This document shows positions 33,601-44,219 of a DNA stretch of 64,000 nucleotides, one piece after another (position 1 is the first letter of the stretch; each line of letters opens with the position of its first letter). Source of the stretch: Paguma larvata (lineage: Eukaryota; Chordata; Mammalia; Carnivora; Viverridae); assembly GCA_030068075.1 (NCBI GenBank), contig CM057830.1, positions 20,802,247-20,866,246 of the forward strand, given 5' to 3'. Made by a program: the position numbers and the translations under genes. The notes under the pieces were generated by a model. It saw only the letters and a program-made list of their open reading frames with translations, was not told the DNA's origin and made no database searches.

Positions 33601-34534
33601 CTTCCTCTTATAATTACATCAGCAAAAATAACAGAGCAGCAAATAAGCCTGTCAATGTAAATCATCTCATGTAGAGTTTTTGCATTGGATTTCCGGACCC
33701 TTAAGACATATCTGAACTCTCAATTTGGGCTTATGGTAGATCTTTCCCACAGGAACTATGAGTTTACAGCTATGTGGGTGGGATTAGGGAGTGCTGAATA
33801 TTTTAGAAAGGTAAGGGGTTGTTGTATATAGGTTCCAAATCCATGTTAGGCATCAAAAATTGGTCTTCTTGACCAAACTGAACCACGGTACAAATAACAA
33901 TGCTGTGACCCAATTTCTAAAGGCCTTTGTTACTGTATTACTTCCATTAACACTTGACTGGCTAAACTGCTTGGTTCTCTTCTAACGATATAAGTATTTT
34001 TTATGACACTTCTGTGATACGAACATGCTGCTGGATACTGGAATCAAAGATGATTGCAGCGAGGTAGCACCTGAGGAAGAAAGAATTGTCTGCTTTGGGA
34101 GTATGATTTAAACTAGAAATAATAGGCAAACACAAATTTATTATGGACTCCAATTTCTTTCATCTGTAAATAGAGTTTAACCATACCAATTCTAAACATA
34201 CGGCTGGCGGGATTCCTTACAGTATTTCTAGATATAAAGAAATCATTTGCTCTTGGTAAAATTCGTTATATTGATACTATCTCTATTTTCTCACTCTCGT
34301 TTCACCTTAGAACTCATTCAGTCATGCATTAATCTCGAAATTCTTTCAGAAACTTTTGTTACAATCACCAGTAACTTCTGTTTTGCTAAATTTAGGCCAG
34401 TTTTGAGTCCTCATTTTCTTCATCACTTCAGCAGCATTGACATTCGTAAAAACACTTCACCATTTGATTTCCATGAGGTCACGCCCTCATGATTATCCTC
34501 CTACTTCAAAAAGATGCTGTATGTTTTGAACAGT
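30641..34534. other. unique sequence, 3.9 kb
   Basis: The longest stretch without a recognised element. Short CA run at about 32999-33009. Open frames up to 70 codons have no domain. No tRNA, snRNA or promoter signature seen. Confidence 0.4.
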
Positions 34535-34724
34535 GGGATGCCTGGGTGGCTCAGTCAGTTAAGCATCTGACTCCTGATTTCAACTCAAGTCATGATCTCA
34601 TGGTTCATGAGTGTGAGCCCTGCATCAGGCTCTGCACTAACACTGCAGCGCCTCCTTGGGATTCTCTCTCTCTCTCTCTCTGCCCCTCCCCATCTCAAGA
34701 TAAATAAATAAACTTAAAAAAAAA
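34535..34724 (+). mobile_element. CAN-SINE
   Basis: GGGATGCCTGGGTGGCTCAGTC head, CT block and AAATAAATAAACTT tail. Confidence 0.93.
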
Positions 34725-34731
34725 GAGTAAG

Positions 34732-34940
34732 GGGGGATGTGCCTGGGTGGTTTGGTAGGTTAAGGGCACGCTCTTGGTTTTGGCTCAGGTCATGATCTCA
34801 TGGTTTCATGAGTTCGAACCTTGCATCAGGCCCCAGGATGGTGGTGTGGAGCCTGCTTGAGATTCTCTGTCTCGTTTCTCTCTGCCTTTCCCCAACTTGT
34901 GCTGTCTCTGTCTCTGTCAAAATAAATAAAATTAAAAAAA
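34732..34940 (+). mobile_element. CAN-SINE inserted in the tail of the previous SINE
   Basis: GGGGATGTGCCTGGGTGGTTTG head. AAAAGAGTAAG lies on both sides (34721-34731 and 34941-34951), so it landed in the A-tail region of its neighbour. Confidence 0.93.
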
Positions 34941-34951
34941 AAAAGAGTAAG

Positions 34952-35267
34952 AGGATTATGTACAGGAAGCAACTGATATCAGATACTAATGGCCTACTGT
35001 AGTATCCTTAAACTCACTCAGAAGATAAGATTTGACTACTGTTCATCCCATTTGCTTTAAATATCTACAATAGTAACCTGGATATAAAATATATGAATAA
35101 TTTATTTTTAAACCTTGTTGTGTGTTAAAAATAAAAAAAATTTTATTTATCATTTTCCTTTATTAAATTCAGTGGTGTGGATCAATATTCCTATAGCTTA
35201 TATTCAAGACTGATCAATGAAAAACAATGTGTTGACATAAAACTGATTATTTCATATTCTCTAACGT
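34952..35267. other. unique AT-rich sequence
   Basis: No recognised element. Confidence 0.4.
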
Positions 35268-35364
35268 TTTTTAAAAGTAATCTCTGTGTCAAACATAGGG
35301 CTTAAACTCATGACCTTGAGATCAAGAGTCACATGCTCTACCAAATGAGCCAGCCCAGGCACCC
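35268..35364 (-). mobile_element. partial old CAN-SINE, antisense
   Basis: Only the tRNA-like half: GGGCTTAAACTCATGACC, TTGAGATCAAGAGTCACATG and GAGCCAGCCCAGGCACCC. Confidence 0.8.
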
Positions 35365-35728
35365 TGGTCTAAACTCGTTTTTTATAAATATATAGATACA
35401 TAGAAACACATTGACATATATATTCATGAAAACACTGTATTTAAACAAAATGTCATCATTTTTTGTCATTCACTTGATCTTTACTGAAAAATCTTAACTG
35501 ACATCACAGTTTTATTCTTCTCTTCTCTTCTTTCCCCCTCATACCTGGCTTTTGTTAAGCAGTTAAACAGTCATATTAGATGCTGACATGTTGAGTTATA
35601 TGTTAAACCTTGTTTTTTTTTTTTTACTAAGATAGTGCTTACTTTATATCTTTAATTCTTTATATTCTTTGTATTACTTTTTTTATTTGGAAAGGATTTA
35701 TTTTACTCCATTATATGCCAGGCATTGT
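35365..35728. other. unique sequence with T-run
   Basis: T-run at about 35612-35625. Otherwise nothing recognised. Confidence 0.4.
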
Positions 35729-35890
35729 GTGTGTATTTTATGTATCATATATATACACACATACATATATATATATGTATACATACATATATACACACAT
35801 ATACATATATATGTGTACATACATATATATATAATTATCTGTGTGTATTTTATGTATCGTGTATATATATATATATATACACACACACAG

Positions 35891-35938
<48 letters not shown>
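35729..35938. repeat. compound TA/CA/TG microsatellite with internal duplication
   Basis: GTGTGTATTTTATGTATC occurs at 35729-35746 and 35841-35858 (offset 112), each followed by alternating TA/CA repeats, ending in a long (AT)n at about 35887-35938. Long overlapping open frames here are microsatellite translations. Confidence 0.93.
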
Positions 35939-35939
<1 letters not shown>

Positions 35940-36016
35940 CTATCAGACTTTTTGAATTACAAATGAAAACACAGAGCTATACAAAGAGATTGTTTTTATA
36001 AATGCCTCCCCATTTG

Positions 36017-36283
36017 GGGGCACCTACTTGGTTAAGAACCCACCTCTTGATTTCGACTCAGGTCATGATCTCATGGTTCATGGGATTGAGCCCCGCATCA
36101 GGCTCCACACCCAGCATGGAGCCTGATTAAGATTCTTTCCCTCTCCCTCTGCCTCTCCCCAACTTATGCTCTCTATAAATAAAGAAATAAATACATAAAT
36201 ACATAAATAAACATACATACATAAATGCATGCATGCATACATACATACATAAATGCATGCATGCATGTATACATACATATATA
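36017..36283 (+). mobile_element. CAN-SINE with tail expanded into tetranucleotide repeats
   Basis: Head GGGGGCACCTACTTGG (slightly deleted), then CGCATCAGGCTCCACACC, then a tail of AAAT, ACAT and GCAT units (about 36176-36283). CCTCCCCATTTG (36005-36016) and CCTCCCCGTTTTG (36284 on) form the TSD, so the whole microsatellite lies inside the insertion. Confidence 0.92.
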
Positions 36284-36295
36284 CCTCCCCGTTTT

Positions 36296-36856
36296 GGAAA
36301 AGAGCAGAAGAGATAAAATATAGAATAGCAAACTGTCTTCATAATATTCCTCTCTGTAATCATTCAAAACATTTATCTCAATGTTATACTTGCAAAACTG
36401 TTTCAACTATACAACTTGCCTTTTCATATATTTATGTTTTAAAGAGAAGAAAAATATTAAAATTCTATTTATTAAGTGTGTCCATGTGGGTATGTGTGTG
36501 TGTTTGTGTAGTGGAAGAGTGTAATGTTACTTTTTGATTGATGGTGGCTGCCATTTTATTAACACAGCCATATGGGCTGAGGTTAAGCTCGGTGGAAATC
36601 TTTCGTAGAAACAGTTACGAGATCACAGAAACTACTGGCGGATATGCATAGCAAACGGTTGCAAATTCAACTCTTCCCTTTGATTCTATTTTTCCAAGAG
36701 TATTTTCTCCTTTACACACCTACTGTCTCCTCCTTTCCTAAAGTTTAATCATGCTTTTACAGTTCTGCCCTCCTTTGCAGGGTACATAAAGATAGCCCAG
36801 ATTTCAGTGAACAAATTAGCAGCAGTCTCATCCCAGTAAGTCTTGCACAGTGGGAT
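36296..36856. other. unique sequence
   Basis: Short GTGTGT tract near 36493. Otherwise nothing recognised. Confidence 0.4.
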
Positions 36857-36870
36857 AAGACTATACTCTC

Positions 36871-37079
36871 GGGCGCCTGGGTGGTTCAGTCGGTTAAGCG
36901 GCCAATTTCGGCTCAGGTCATGATCTCATGGTCTGTGGGTTCGAGCCCCACGTTGGGCTCTGTGCTGATGGCTCAGAGCCTGGAGCCTGCTTCGGATTCT
37001 GTGTCTCCCTCTCTCTCTGCCCTTCCCCTGCTCATGCACTGTCTCTCTGTCTGTCAAAAAGAAATAAACGTTAAAAAAA
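36871..37079 (+). mobile_element. young CAN-SINE, perfect TSD
   Basis: GGGCGCCTGGGTGGTTCAG head, near-consensus body and A-tail. The TSD AAGACTATACTCTC (36857-36870 and 37080-37093) is perfect. An open frame runs through the body from 36881. Confidence 0.97.
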
Positions 37080-37150
37080 AAGACTATACTCTCCTAGATC
37101 TTCCATATCCATCTATATGGCTAATATGAAGCTAAAATATGAATTGCATT

Positions 37151-37192
37151 TAAAAAAAATTTTTAACATTTATTTATTTTTGAGAGACAGAG
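37151..37192 (-). mobile_element. truncated CAN-SINE tail, antisense
   Basis: AAAAAAAATTTTTAACATTT then ATTTATTTTTGAGAGACAGAGAG: only the 3' end of a SINE, the rest missing. Confidence 0.8.
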
Positions 37193-37999
37193 AGCCCTGG
37201 AAATGATTAGGAGTCTTTCTTGTTTCTCATTGCTACTTATAGAATATTCTATCTTCTTTATCCCTAAAACCTCTCACTTATGAAGCTTATAATATCGATC
37301 TATATTATACCTCACCTTTCCATGTTCCTGATATCTACTGAACCCTGGGTCATTCTCCTTCATTCTTGGAAGATTTTAGTTTCTTCCTCACTGTTACTCT
37401 GCCCATCACTACAGTTGATGTAACTCTCAACTATATAGATATACACATACATATAGATACATAGATATAGATATAGACATCTATCTTTCTGACAAGTGGT
37501 CCTTTCTTCTCTCCTTTTCTCCAATGATTCAGTCCTCCATTGTACCACATCAACACACTTCCCTGTTCATTGTCTGGACTAAAGATATTCTGTCTTACTT
37601 ACATTATACCTGTTTTTGTTACCAGCGTTCAATAAACAATCCCCAAACTTGGTGACTTGTGATCTTATGGCACATCTATACATATAGTTGGTCGGCCTCT
37701 TCTCTATAGTTCCATTCTATCTTCTAGAGACCTCTGCTGTGATATCTATTCTATTAGAATAGCACTTCGTGTACTTTTTCCTCCAATTAGCAATCCCTAG
37801 AGGAAAATGACTTCCTCTTTAAAAGTCTCTGTGTGTCTACTTTTTAGCAGTCATGTATTAGATATCGCTTGGTATGTCCTTAATAAATGGATAATCAATC
37901 AATAATCAGTGAATAAATGCATAGAAAAGTGGCAAAAGGTCCACAGCTTAACTTCATGGTAGGTAAAAAAGCATACGTTTTTCACTACAAAAATATATG
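37193..37999. other. mostly unique; short ATAGAT/ATACAT tract
   Basis: Degenerate tetra/hexanucleotide tract at about 37431-37485. The end (CTTAATAAATGGATAATCAATC) faintly resembles an L2 3' end but is not assigned. Confidence 0.4.
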
Positions 38000-38545
38000 A
38001 GAACCTTCTCTGTGTATCACACCAAGCGAAGTGCCAGGATACGGTAGTGAAAATGGTGGACAAGGTCCCTCTCATCAAGATCTCATCTTCTAGTGAGGAT
38101 GAAAGAAAGAAATAAAAATAAACATATTACAATTACAGTTTATGATAAATACTGAAAAGGGAAGAAACATGGTGCACTGCTAACTAATGGAGCACATTCT
38201 TAAATACTCTGGCTATGAAAAACCTCTGTGAAGAGATGATGGTCATTTCTGGTAAAAGAAAAAAAAAAGATACATGCATGTAATATTTGAGAGAAAAGAG
38301 TTCCTGGTAGAGGAAGTATCAAAAACAAGTCCCTGTGGAGTATAAACATGGCTTGTCCAAGGAACCGAAGGAAACCAGCAAGACTTAAGTAGGAATTGAT
38401 AAGTGATATGAAATGTAATTTAACAGATAGGCAGAAGCCACATCATGCAGGGCTTTAGGAGTACTGATAAGAAGTTTTAATTCCATTCTGTGTGTTATGG
38501 GGAATTGATGAAGTATTTTAAGCATGGGACTTGCATAAACTGATT
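38000..38545 (-). mobile_element. L2 LINE fragment, antisense
   Basis: GAAGTGCCAGGATACGGTAGTG, ACAAGGTCCCTCTCATCAAG, CTTCTAGTGAGGATG, AGAGTTCCTGGTAGAGGAAG, CATCATGCAGGGCTTTAGGAG and ATGAAGTATTTTAAGCATGGGAC, the antisense L2 series. Confidence 0.8.
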
Positions 38546-38689
38546 TATGTTTTCACTGTATAAACTTATCAGCCCCCAAGAAAAATGTTACAGACACCCT
38601 AATGGGGGCAATCCTCACTAAAATTTCCCCTCACTGTCAGGCAAACTTGTGGAAAAGTACCTTTATACACAGAAAGTTCAATTGATTTT

Positions 38690-40020
38690 CAGTATAGGAA
38701 GTTTAAATATGAACAAAGAGTTGAGGCACATGAAATATGTGGTGAATGCTTCTCAAAGAAGTAAATGAAAAGATAAAAGGAAACAAAACACAAAATGCTA
38801 AAATAATTTATGTTTTTAAAATGTACATGCAAAAAGAACCAAAGAAGCAGAGAAAGTAGGAGGAATTGGGAGAAGAAAATATCAAAGTAAAACAACAATA
38901 AAATCAGAGGGATAAGAAAGATTTTTACATCTATTAAAAACAAGAACAGAATGCTCTAAAAGGAAGAATGATCAGAGAACCATAGAGTTCTTGCAAATTA
39001 AAATTGGATAGCTGAAATAAATAATGTAGTAGAAGTGATAAAAGATATACTAGGGGAAGTCTCCTGGAAAGTAGAGTAAAAGTATTGAACACTGGACTGA
39101 AAGAAATGAAGAAAACTGGAAGAATGATTCAGATCAAACCCAAGTAAATGATATCCACTTCAATAAATACAATCATAGAAGAGAGCAGAGAAAATTATCA
39201 AAGAAATTAAGCCACCAAGCGAAGGAAATAAGTGTTCAGACTGAAATGTTTTTTAAAATCCAAAATAAACTTTTTAAATCCAAAGCCACCTGGGTGGCTC
39301 AGTTGGCTGAACGTCCAACTCCTGATCTTGGCTCAGATCATGATCTCACGGTTCGTGAGTGTGAGTTCTGTGTTGGGTTCTGTGCTGTCAGAGCAGAGTC
39401 TACTCAGAATTCTCTACCTCTCTCTCTGCCCCTACCCTGCTTGTAGGCTCTCTCTCTAAATAAATAAATAAATAAACTTTAAAAAGAGCATTAAAATCCA
39501 AAATAAACTATAAGGCCTATAATGGTGAAATTTCAGGAAGTGAGTGTTAAGCAGGTGATCATTAAAACCTTTAAAAAGAAACAATACTATTACATAATGA
39601 AAAAACAAGAATGGATATCACAATGACATGAAATTTTACCAAAGCTACACTGAAATCTAAAAGGCAAAGGAGGGAAAAAACCCTTCAAGTTGTGAAGGAA
39701 GTTTATTAACCAAGACTTTAAAATTAATCAAATGATTAATAGTGGAATAAATGTATTGCCAGATGTAAATATCCGGGTTTGTTTTTCTTCCGGGAGACCT
39801 TTTATTAGAAAGTTCATAGAATATGTCTCCAGGACAAAAGGATAGAGTAAAACAAGAAAAGTATGTAGGATCTGGGAGATGCAGAATGGAGGGGTAGCAA
39901 CACAAAGTGTTGGGATGATAAGGAAATTCAGCTCCAGGAAAAAGGGCTATGGATACAGTGTAGACAGGACCTTGTCTGACCTCAAAATGAAGGACTTTGA
40001 GGAGAACAAGATTCAAGCCA
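38690..40020 (+). mobile_element. ancient L1M/HAL1-like 5' UTR-ORF1 region, sense
   Basis: A-rich DNA with GAAATTATCAAAGAAATTAAGCC-like text, GTTCAGACTGAAATG, GGTGAAATTTCAGGAAG, GACATGAAATTTTACC, GTCTCCAGGACAAAAGGATAG and GATCTGGGAGATGCAG, in the order of the ORF1 region of old L1M or HAL1. A SINE at 39272-39490 splits it. Boundaries uncertain. Confidence 0.55.
39272..39490 (+). mobile_element. CAN-SINE, 19 bp perfect TSD
   Basis: TTAAAATCCAAAATAAACT at 39253-39271 and 39491-39509 flank the insert. Fifteen bases (TTTTAAATCCAAAGC) lie between the left TSD and the SINE head CCACCTGGGTGGCTCAG, an unusual 5' addition that itself resembles the TSD. Confidence 0.95.
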
Positions 40021-41082
40021 TGTGTGAAAGATTACTGTAAGTCCTGTGCAAAAGAGCTGCTGGAACACTTGTTAGAAGACAATGTGGCTTAAGGAAAAAC
40101 AAGGGGCAAAGGTACACAAACAAGCACATTGACAATGCTTTAAGAACAGTGAGGCATGGCCTGAGAAAGGTATATTCATAGGGTACTGCTTGGCAAAGCA
40201 GTGAGAACACACTTCATCCAGGAAAATGCTTTATACAGAAGTGTATCTGCATACGTATAGTAAAGACAGATTCACTTTTCCAACTGAAAAGTATTTGGAT
40301 TAAATACTATGTGATGCTGTTTCTTTTCATCAGTGTATACTAATTTGCTACTTCCATCAGTTTCCCAAGTCTAGAATAAATGTACATCACTGTCTGTAAA
40401 TATTTTCATGAAAATAAATAGGGGTATTTATTTTCTTCCAGAAAAGAAGACTTGAAAATATAGAAATGTTTCTTTTTAATGGTTTCACGTGGTTTTCGGT
40501 TCCTTTAATGCATTCTGAAACATAATCACCAGCATATGTTAGGTGTTCCCTTAAGGAAACCATTCTCTAAATGTCCTTGGAGGAAGGCATCATTTCAATT
40601 GTCTTTGACCATGTAAAATATCCCTTATCCTGATCAATTAATGATGGTGATTTAAGAGTAATCAATCTGAGAGACATTTACTTGAAAAGGTGTTTGCATT
40701 TTGAAAAAGGTGATCTTGAAGTCCTTACTCTTAAACCAGAAAACAATAATTCTTTATAAAGCAAAACCTTTCATTGTCTGAAAACAGAATTACATTCCTG
40801 CTTGCCATGCCTTTAACAATGAAGCAGAAACACTTAATTGGTTTTGAGAAGTTTTAAAGAAGTATCACACAATTCTCATAATGAATTGCTAACAAAACGT
40901 TCCTTTTTAACATTTCTTTTAATAAATTGTCAGAAGATAGAAATGGCATTCTATTATCTGAGTAATCTAGCACCAAAAGACAAGAGGAAATGACATAAGA
41001 AATATTAGTCATTGAATATGCTCTAAAGAAAAGGTTTTGTAGTTATGGCAGTAACTGTGATAGAGATTTTGTGTCCTTAATG
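40021..41082. other. unique sequence
   Basis: No recognised gene or repeat; possibly the continuation of the L1M at its left edge. Confidence 0.35.
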
Positions 41083-41088
41083 TACGTC
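41083..41088. repeat. left TSD of solo LTR
   Basis: TACGTC, partner of TATGTC at 42057-42062 (5/6). Six base pairs is the length expected for ERV2/ERVK-class integrations. Confidence 0.85.
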
Positions 41089-42056
41089 TGTTGGGAGCCA
41101 TCCTGGGCTCACAGGTTGAAACATCTCCCTGTGTGGAAAAGGCAGACGTTACAAGGTCTCCTGCCGACCAATTGGCGCCCAATACTATCTCCTTCTAATC
41201 ACCTTTCAGACCTGGATTTCTTGACTTGATCTTGTTGGCCTCAAGGGATGCAATGCTCTTTTGTTTTATGGTATTTAAATAAAAAAGAGGATCTGGAGTG
41301 CAATACTTTGATGGATTATATCTGAATGAGAGTAACCTGGCCAGAAGTAACCTCAAAGTTGCCTCTTGGAAATAGGTTACACAAATTGATAGCAGTTATG
41401 AGCTGGCTAAATATTAGTGTAACTTATGTAAACGTTAGGCCCCTATTATGTAAATTCACTCATTCATAAGCAAAGGGACTTAGACAAGCATTAGGAATTA
41501 CATCTTTACCAGGTGAATTACACTTCCCCCATTGTAGTTTAGGAAGCTAGACTGAATGACTCCTAACCTTTCTATAGAGATTAACATAGGTATTAAGGTG
41601 ATAACCTATGCGCCCTCTGTTAACTGAGACTTAGGATAACAACCCTGCTTTCTTTGTAAACATCCTGTTTTCTCCCCCTACCATAAATTTACCTAATCCT
41701 ACTTCAAAGACAGTATATGTTAATTAACTTAGGAGCAGAATCACAAAATATCTAAGATTAGAATTGTTTCCTTTATGGTCTAAAAAAGAATGATGAAAAA
41801 CAACATGCAAGACTGAGGAAATTGCCTTTTGCTGATCAAAACACATTCTCCTAAAACTTATCAAACTATGCTGACTGATATAATGTCACTCTTTGATGTA
41901 ATGTCATTTTACTACCCTTAAATAAAAATACTAAGATCAGCAGGGCAGAGATGCATGCCTGGTTCCAGAAGCCACCGTGCTCTCTCGAGTCATTCATTGG
42001 GCTGACACTGTTCATTCTCCAGGGACACCTGGAAGTGCTGTGGCTGGCCCATGACA
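41089..42056 (+). mobile_element. solo LTR, ERV2 (ERVK/IAP-like) class
   Basis: A 968 bp element starts TGTTGGGAGCCATCCTGGG, the start typical of IAP-like and ERVK-like LTRs, and ends CCCATGACA, so the ends are TG...CA. A 6 bp TSD flanks it. A poly-A signal AATAAA at 41931-41936 leaves about 120 bp of R/U5. No internal viral genes are present on either side, so the provirus has been reduced to one LTR by recombination between its two LTRs. Only regulatory remains are present; no viral protein is encoded. Confidence 0.85.
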
Positions 42057-42062
42057 TATGTC
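42057..42062. repeat. right TSD of solo LTR
   Basis: TATGTC, matching TACGTC at 41083-41088. Confidence 0.85.
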
Positions 42063-42439
42063 ATATGTAAGTTTTTAGTCATCTGTAAAAACATTATTCC
42101 ATGCATTCATAAACATGTCTATGTGAATATATATTCATGAACAAACTTTGAATTGTTAAAAATAAAAGATTGTCATTAGTGCTTTTATTAGGTTTATGAG
42201 TCCTTAAAGAGACTTTATATCAAATATGTTTAGACTAAGATTTTATATTAACAATTTATATATATATATATAACACATATATATTATTAATATACATAAA
42301 TTGAGAAAGTGCTTATTAAAGATATTGATAAATAATAAACCAACAGTGAATGCTACTGAAATCTCAATCTGAAAGAGGCTTACAGTCAGGATAATGCTTT
42401 TTATAATACTTTGTGTTATAATATCTAATACTTAATATT
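42063..42439. other. AT-rich sequence with (AT)n
   Basis: (AT)n at about 42257-42290. Otherwise unrecognised. Confidence 0.4.
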
Positions 42440-42453
42440 AAACACTTAATGTT

Positions 42454-42673
42454 GGGGCAACTGGGTGGTTCGTTTGGTTGAGCTTCTGGTTCTTGATTTC
42501 AGCTCAAGTCATGATTTCAAAGTTTGTGGATTTGAGCCTGGCATTGGGTTCCCTACTAACAGTATGGAGCCTGCATGGGATTCTCTCTCCCTTGCTCTCT
42601 GCCTGTCTCCCATTCACACACACATACTCTCTCCCTTGATCTAAAAATAAACAAATAAACTCAGAAAAAAAAG
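42454..42673 (+). mobile_element. CAN-SINE (first of pair)
   Basis: GGGGCAACTGGGTGGTTCG head, diverged body and AAATAAACAAATAAAC tail ending in A(8). Confidence 0.92.
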
Positions 42674-42910
42674 GGGTGACTGAGTGGCTCACTCAGTTGG
42701 TTAAGCATCCGACTTTAGCTCAGGTTATGATCTCACGGTTTGTGGGTTTGAGCCCCGCAGTGGGCTCAGTGCTGACAGCTCAGAGCCTGGAACCTGCTTT
42801 GGATTCTGTGTCTCCCTCTCTCTCTGTCCCTCCCCTGCTTGCACTATGCCTCTGTCTCTCTCTCTCTCTCAAAAGTAAATAAACATTTAAAAATATTTAA
42901 AAAAAAAAAA
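42674..42910 (+). mobile_element. CAN-SINE (second of pair)
   Basis: GGGGTGACTGAGTGGCTCACTC head and near-consensus body (GACAGCTCAGAGCCTGGAAC), ending in A(12). Much closer to consensus than the first, so the two have different ages or subfamilies. Confidence 0.93.
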
Positions 42911-43022
42911 GCACACCAAGAAAAACCAAGACAGTTCTAAGCAAACCTGGATGTTTGAAAAGAAAAAAAAACACTTAATATTTATGTAATACTTTATGTA
43001 TGTTTAAAAATACATTCAGAGG

Positions 43023-43579
43023 GGAAGGAGATACTTGCAAATGATATAGCCAATAAAGGCTTAACATTCAAAATATATAAAGAACATATACAATCAACCC
43101 CCTAAAAACAAACAATCCAATTAAAAAGTAGTCAGAGGACCTAAAAGACATTTTTCCAAAGAAGACATACAGATGGCCGACACATGAAGAGATCTTAACA
43201 TCACTAATTATCAGGAAATGCAAATAAAAACCATAATGAGACAGCACCTCACACCTGTCAGAATAGCTAATATCAAAAAGACAAGAAACAACTGTTGGTG
43301 TAGAGAAAAGGAAACTCTTGTGTGGTGCTGGTAGAGGAGTGTAAACTGGTGAACTTACTGAGGAAAACAGTATGGAAGTCCCACAAAATACTAAAAGTAG
43401 AAATACCATAGGATTCAGTAATTCCACTACTGGGTATTTACTCTCACCAAAACAAAACTACTAATTCAAAAAGAAAAATACACCCTTGTTTATTGCAGCA
43501 TTAATTACAATAGCCAAGATATGGAAGCAATCCAAGTGTCCATCAATAGGGGAATGGATAAAGAAAATGTTATACACAA

Positions 43580-43628
<49 letters not shown>

Positions 43629-44092
43629 ATAGAATATTACTGAGCCGTAAAAAATTTTTACCATTTGCGACAATATGTATGGACCTAGAGGGTACTATGG
43701 TAAGTGAAATAAGTCAGAAAAATACAGTACCTTATCATTTCAGTTATATGTGGAATCTAAAAGACAAAACCAACCAACCAACCAACCAAACCTTAAATAC
43801 ACAGAACAAACTGAGAGTTGCCATAAATGAGGTGGGTGGGGAGATGGGCAAAATAGATGAACGGAATTAGGTAGTAGAAACTTGCAGTTATAAAATAAAT
43901 AAGAAGATGAGAAGTACAGCATAGGGAGTACAGTGAATAATATTGTAATAACATTGTATGGTGATAGATAGTGACTAGACTTAATGTGGTGAGCACTGAA
44001 TAATGTACAGAATTAGTAAACCTATATTACACCTGAAACCAACATAACATTGTATATCATTTATACTTCCATAATAAATGTAAAAATTAAAC
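43023..44092 (+). mobile_element. 5'-truncated L1 (ORF2 C-terminus and 3' UTR)
   Basis: CATTTTTCCAAAGAAGACATAC, ATCAGGAAATGCAAATAAAAACC, CACACCTGTCAGAATAGC, TACTGGGTATTTACTC, GTCCATCAATAGGGGAATGG, then 3' UTR GAAGTACAGCATAGGGAG and CACCTGAAACCAACATAAC. The TSD ACATTCAGAGG is at 43012-43022 and 44093-44103. A (CA)n at 43591-43626 has grown inside it. Confidence 0.93.
43591..43626. repeat. (CA)n microsatellite
   Basis: Uninterrupted CA dinucleotides inside the L1, where TATACACA-type sequence normally occurs. Confidence 0.95.
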
Positions 44093-44219
44093 ACATTCAG
44101 AGGATAAACAAGTAGGAAGTGAACTAAATACAATCAATGTAGATCTATATTTACATGAATGACTAAATCTTTATATGTATAAATATATAAATTTATTCAT
44201 TGTGTGTTTCAACTAATTC

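Larger units (their letters stand above)
42454..42968 (+). mobile_element. compound insertion: two CAN-SINEs plus extra sequence under one TSD
   Basis: AAACACTTAATGTT (42440-42453) and AAACACTTAATATT (42969-42982) flank 515 bp holding two SINEs (42454-42673 and 42674-42910) and about 58 bp of other sequence (GCACACCAAGAAAAACC ... TGGATGTTTGAAAAG) ending in its own A-rich tail. Confidence 0.85.

Noticed and set aside
35669..36001. 110-codon frame rich in Tyr and Ile
   Set aside because: It is a translation of the TA/CA microsatellite.
41174..41185. TTGGCGCCCAAT, resembling a retroviral tRNA-Lys primer-binding site
   Set aside because: It lies within the solo LTR rather than just after its CA end, and lacks the rest of an 18-base primer-binding site.
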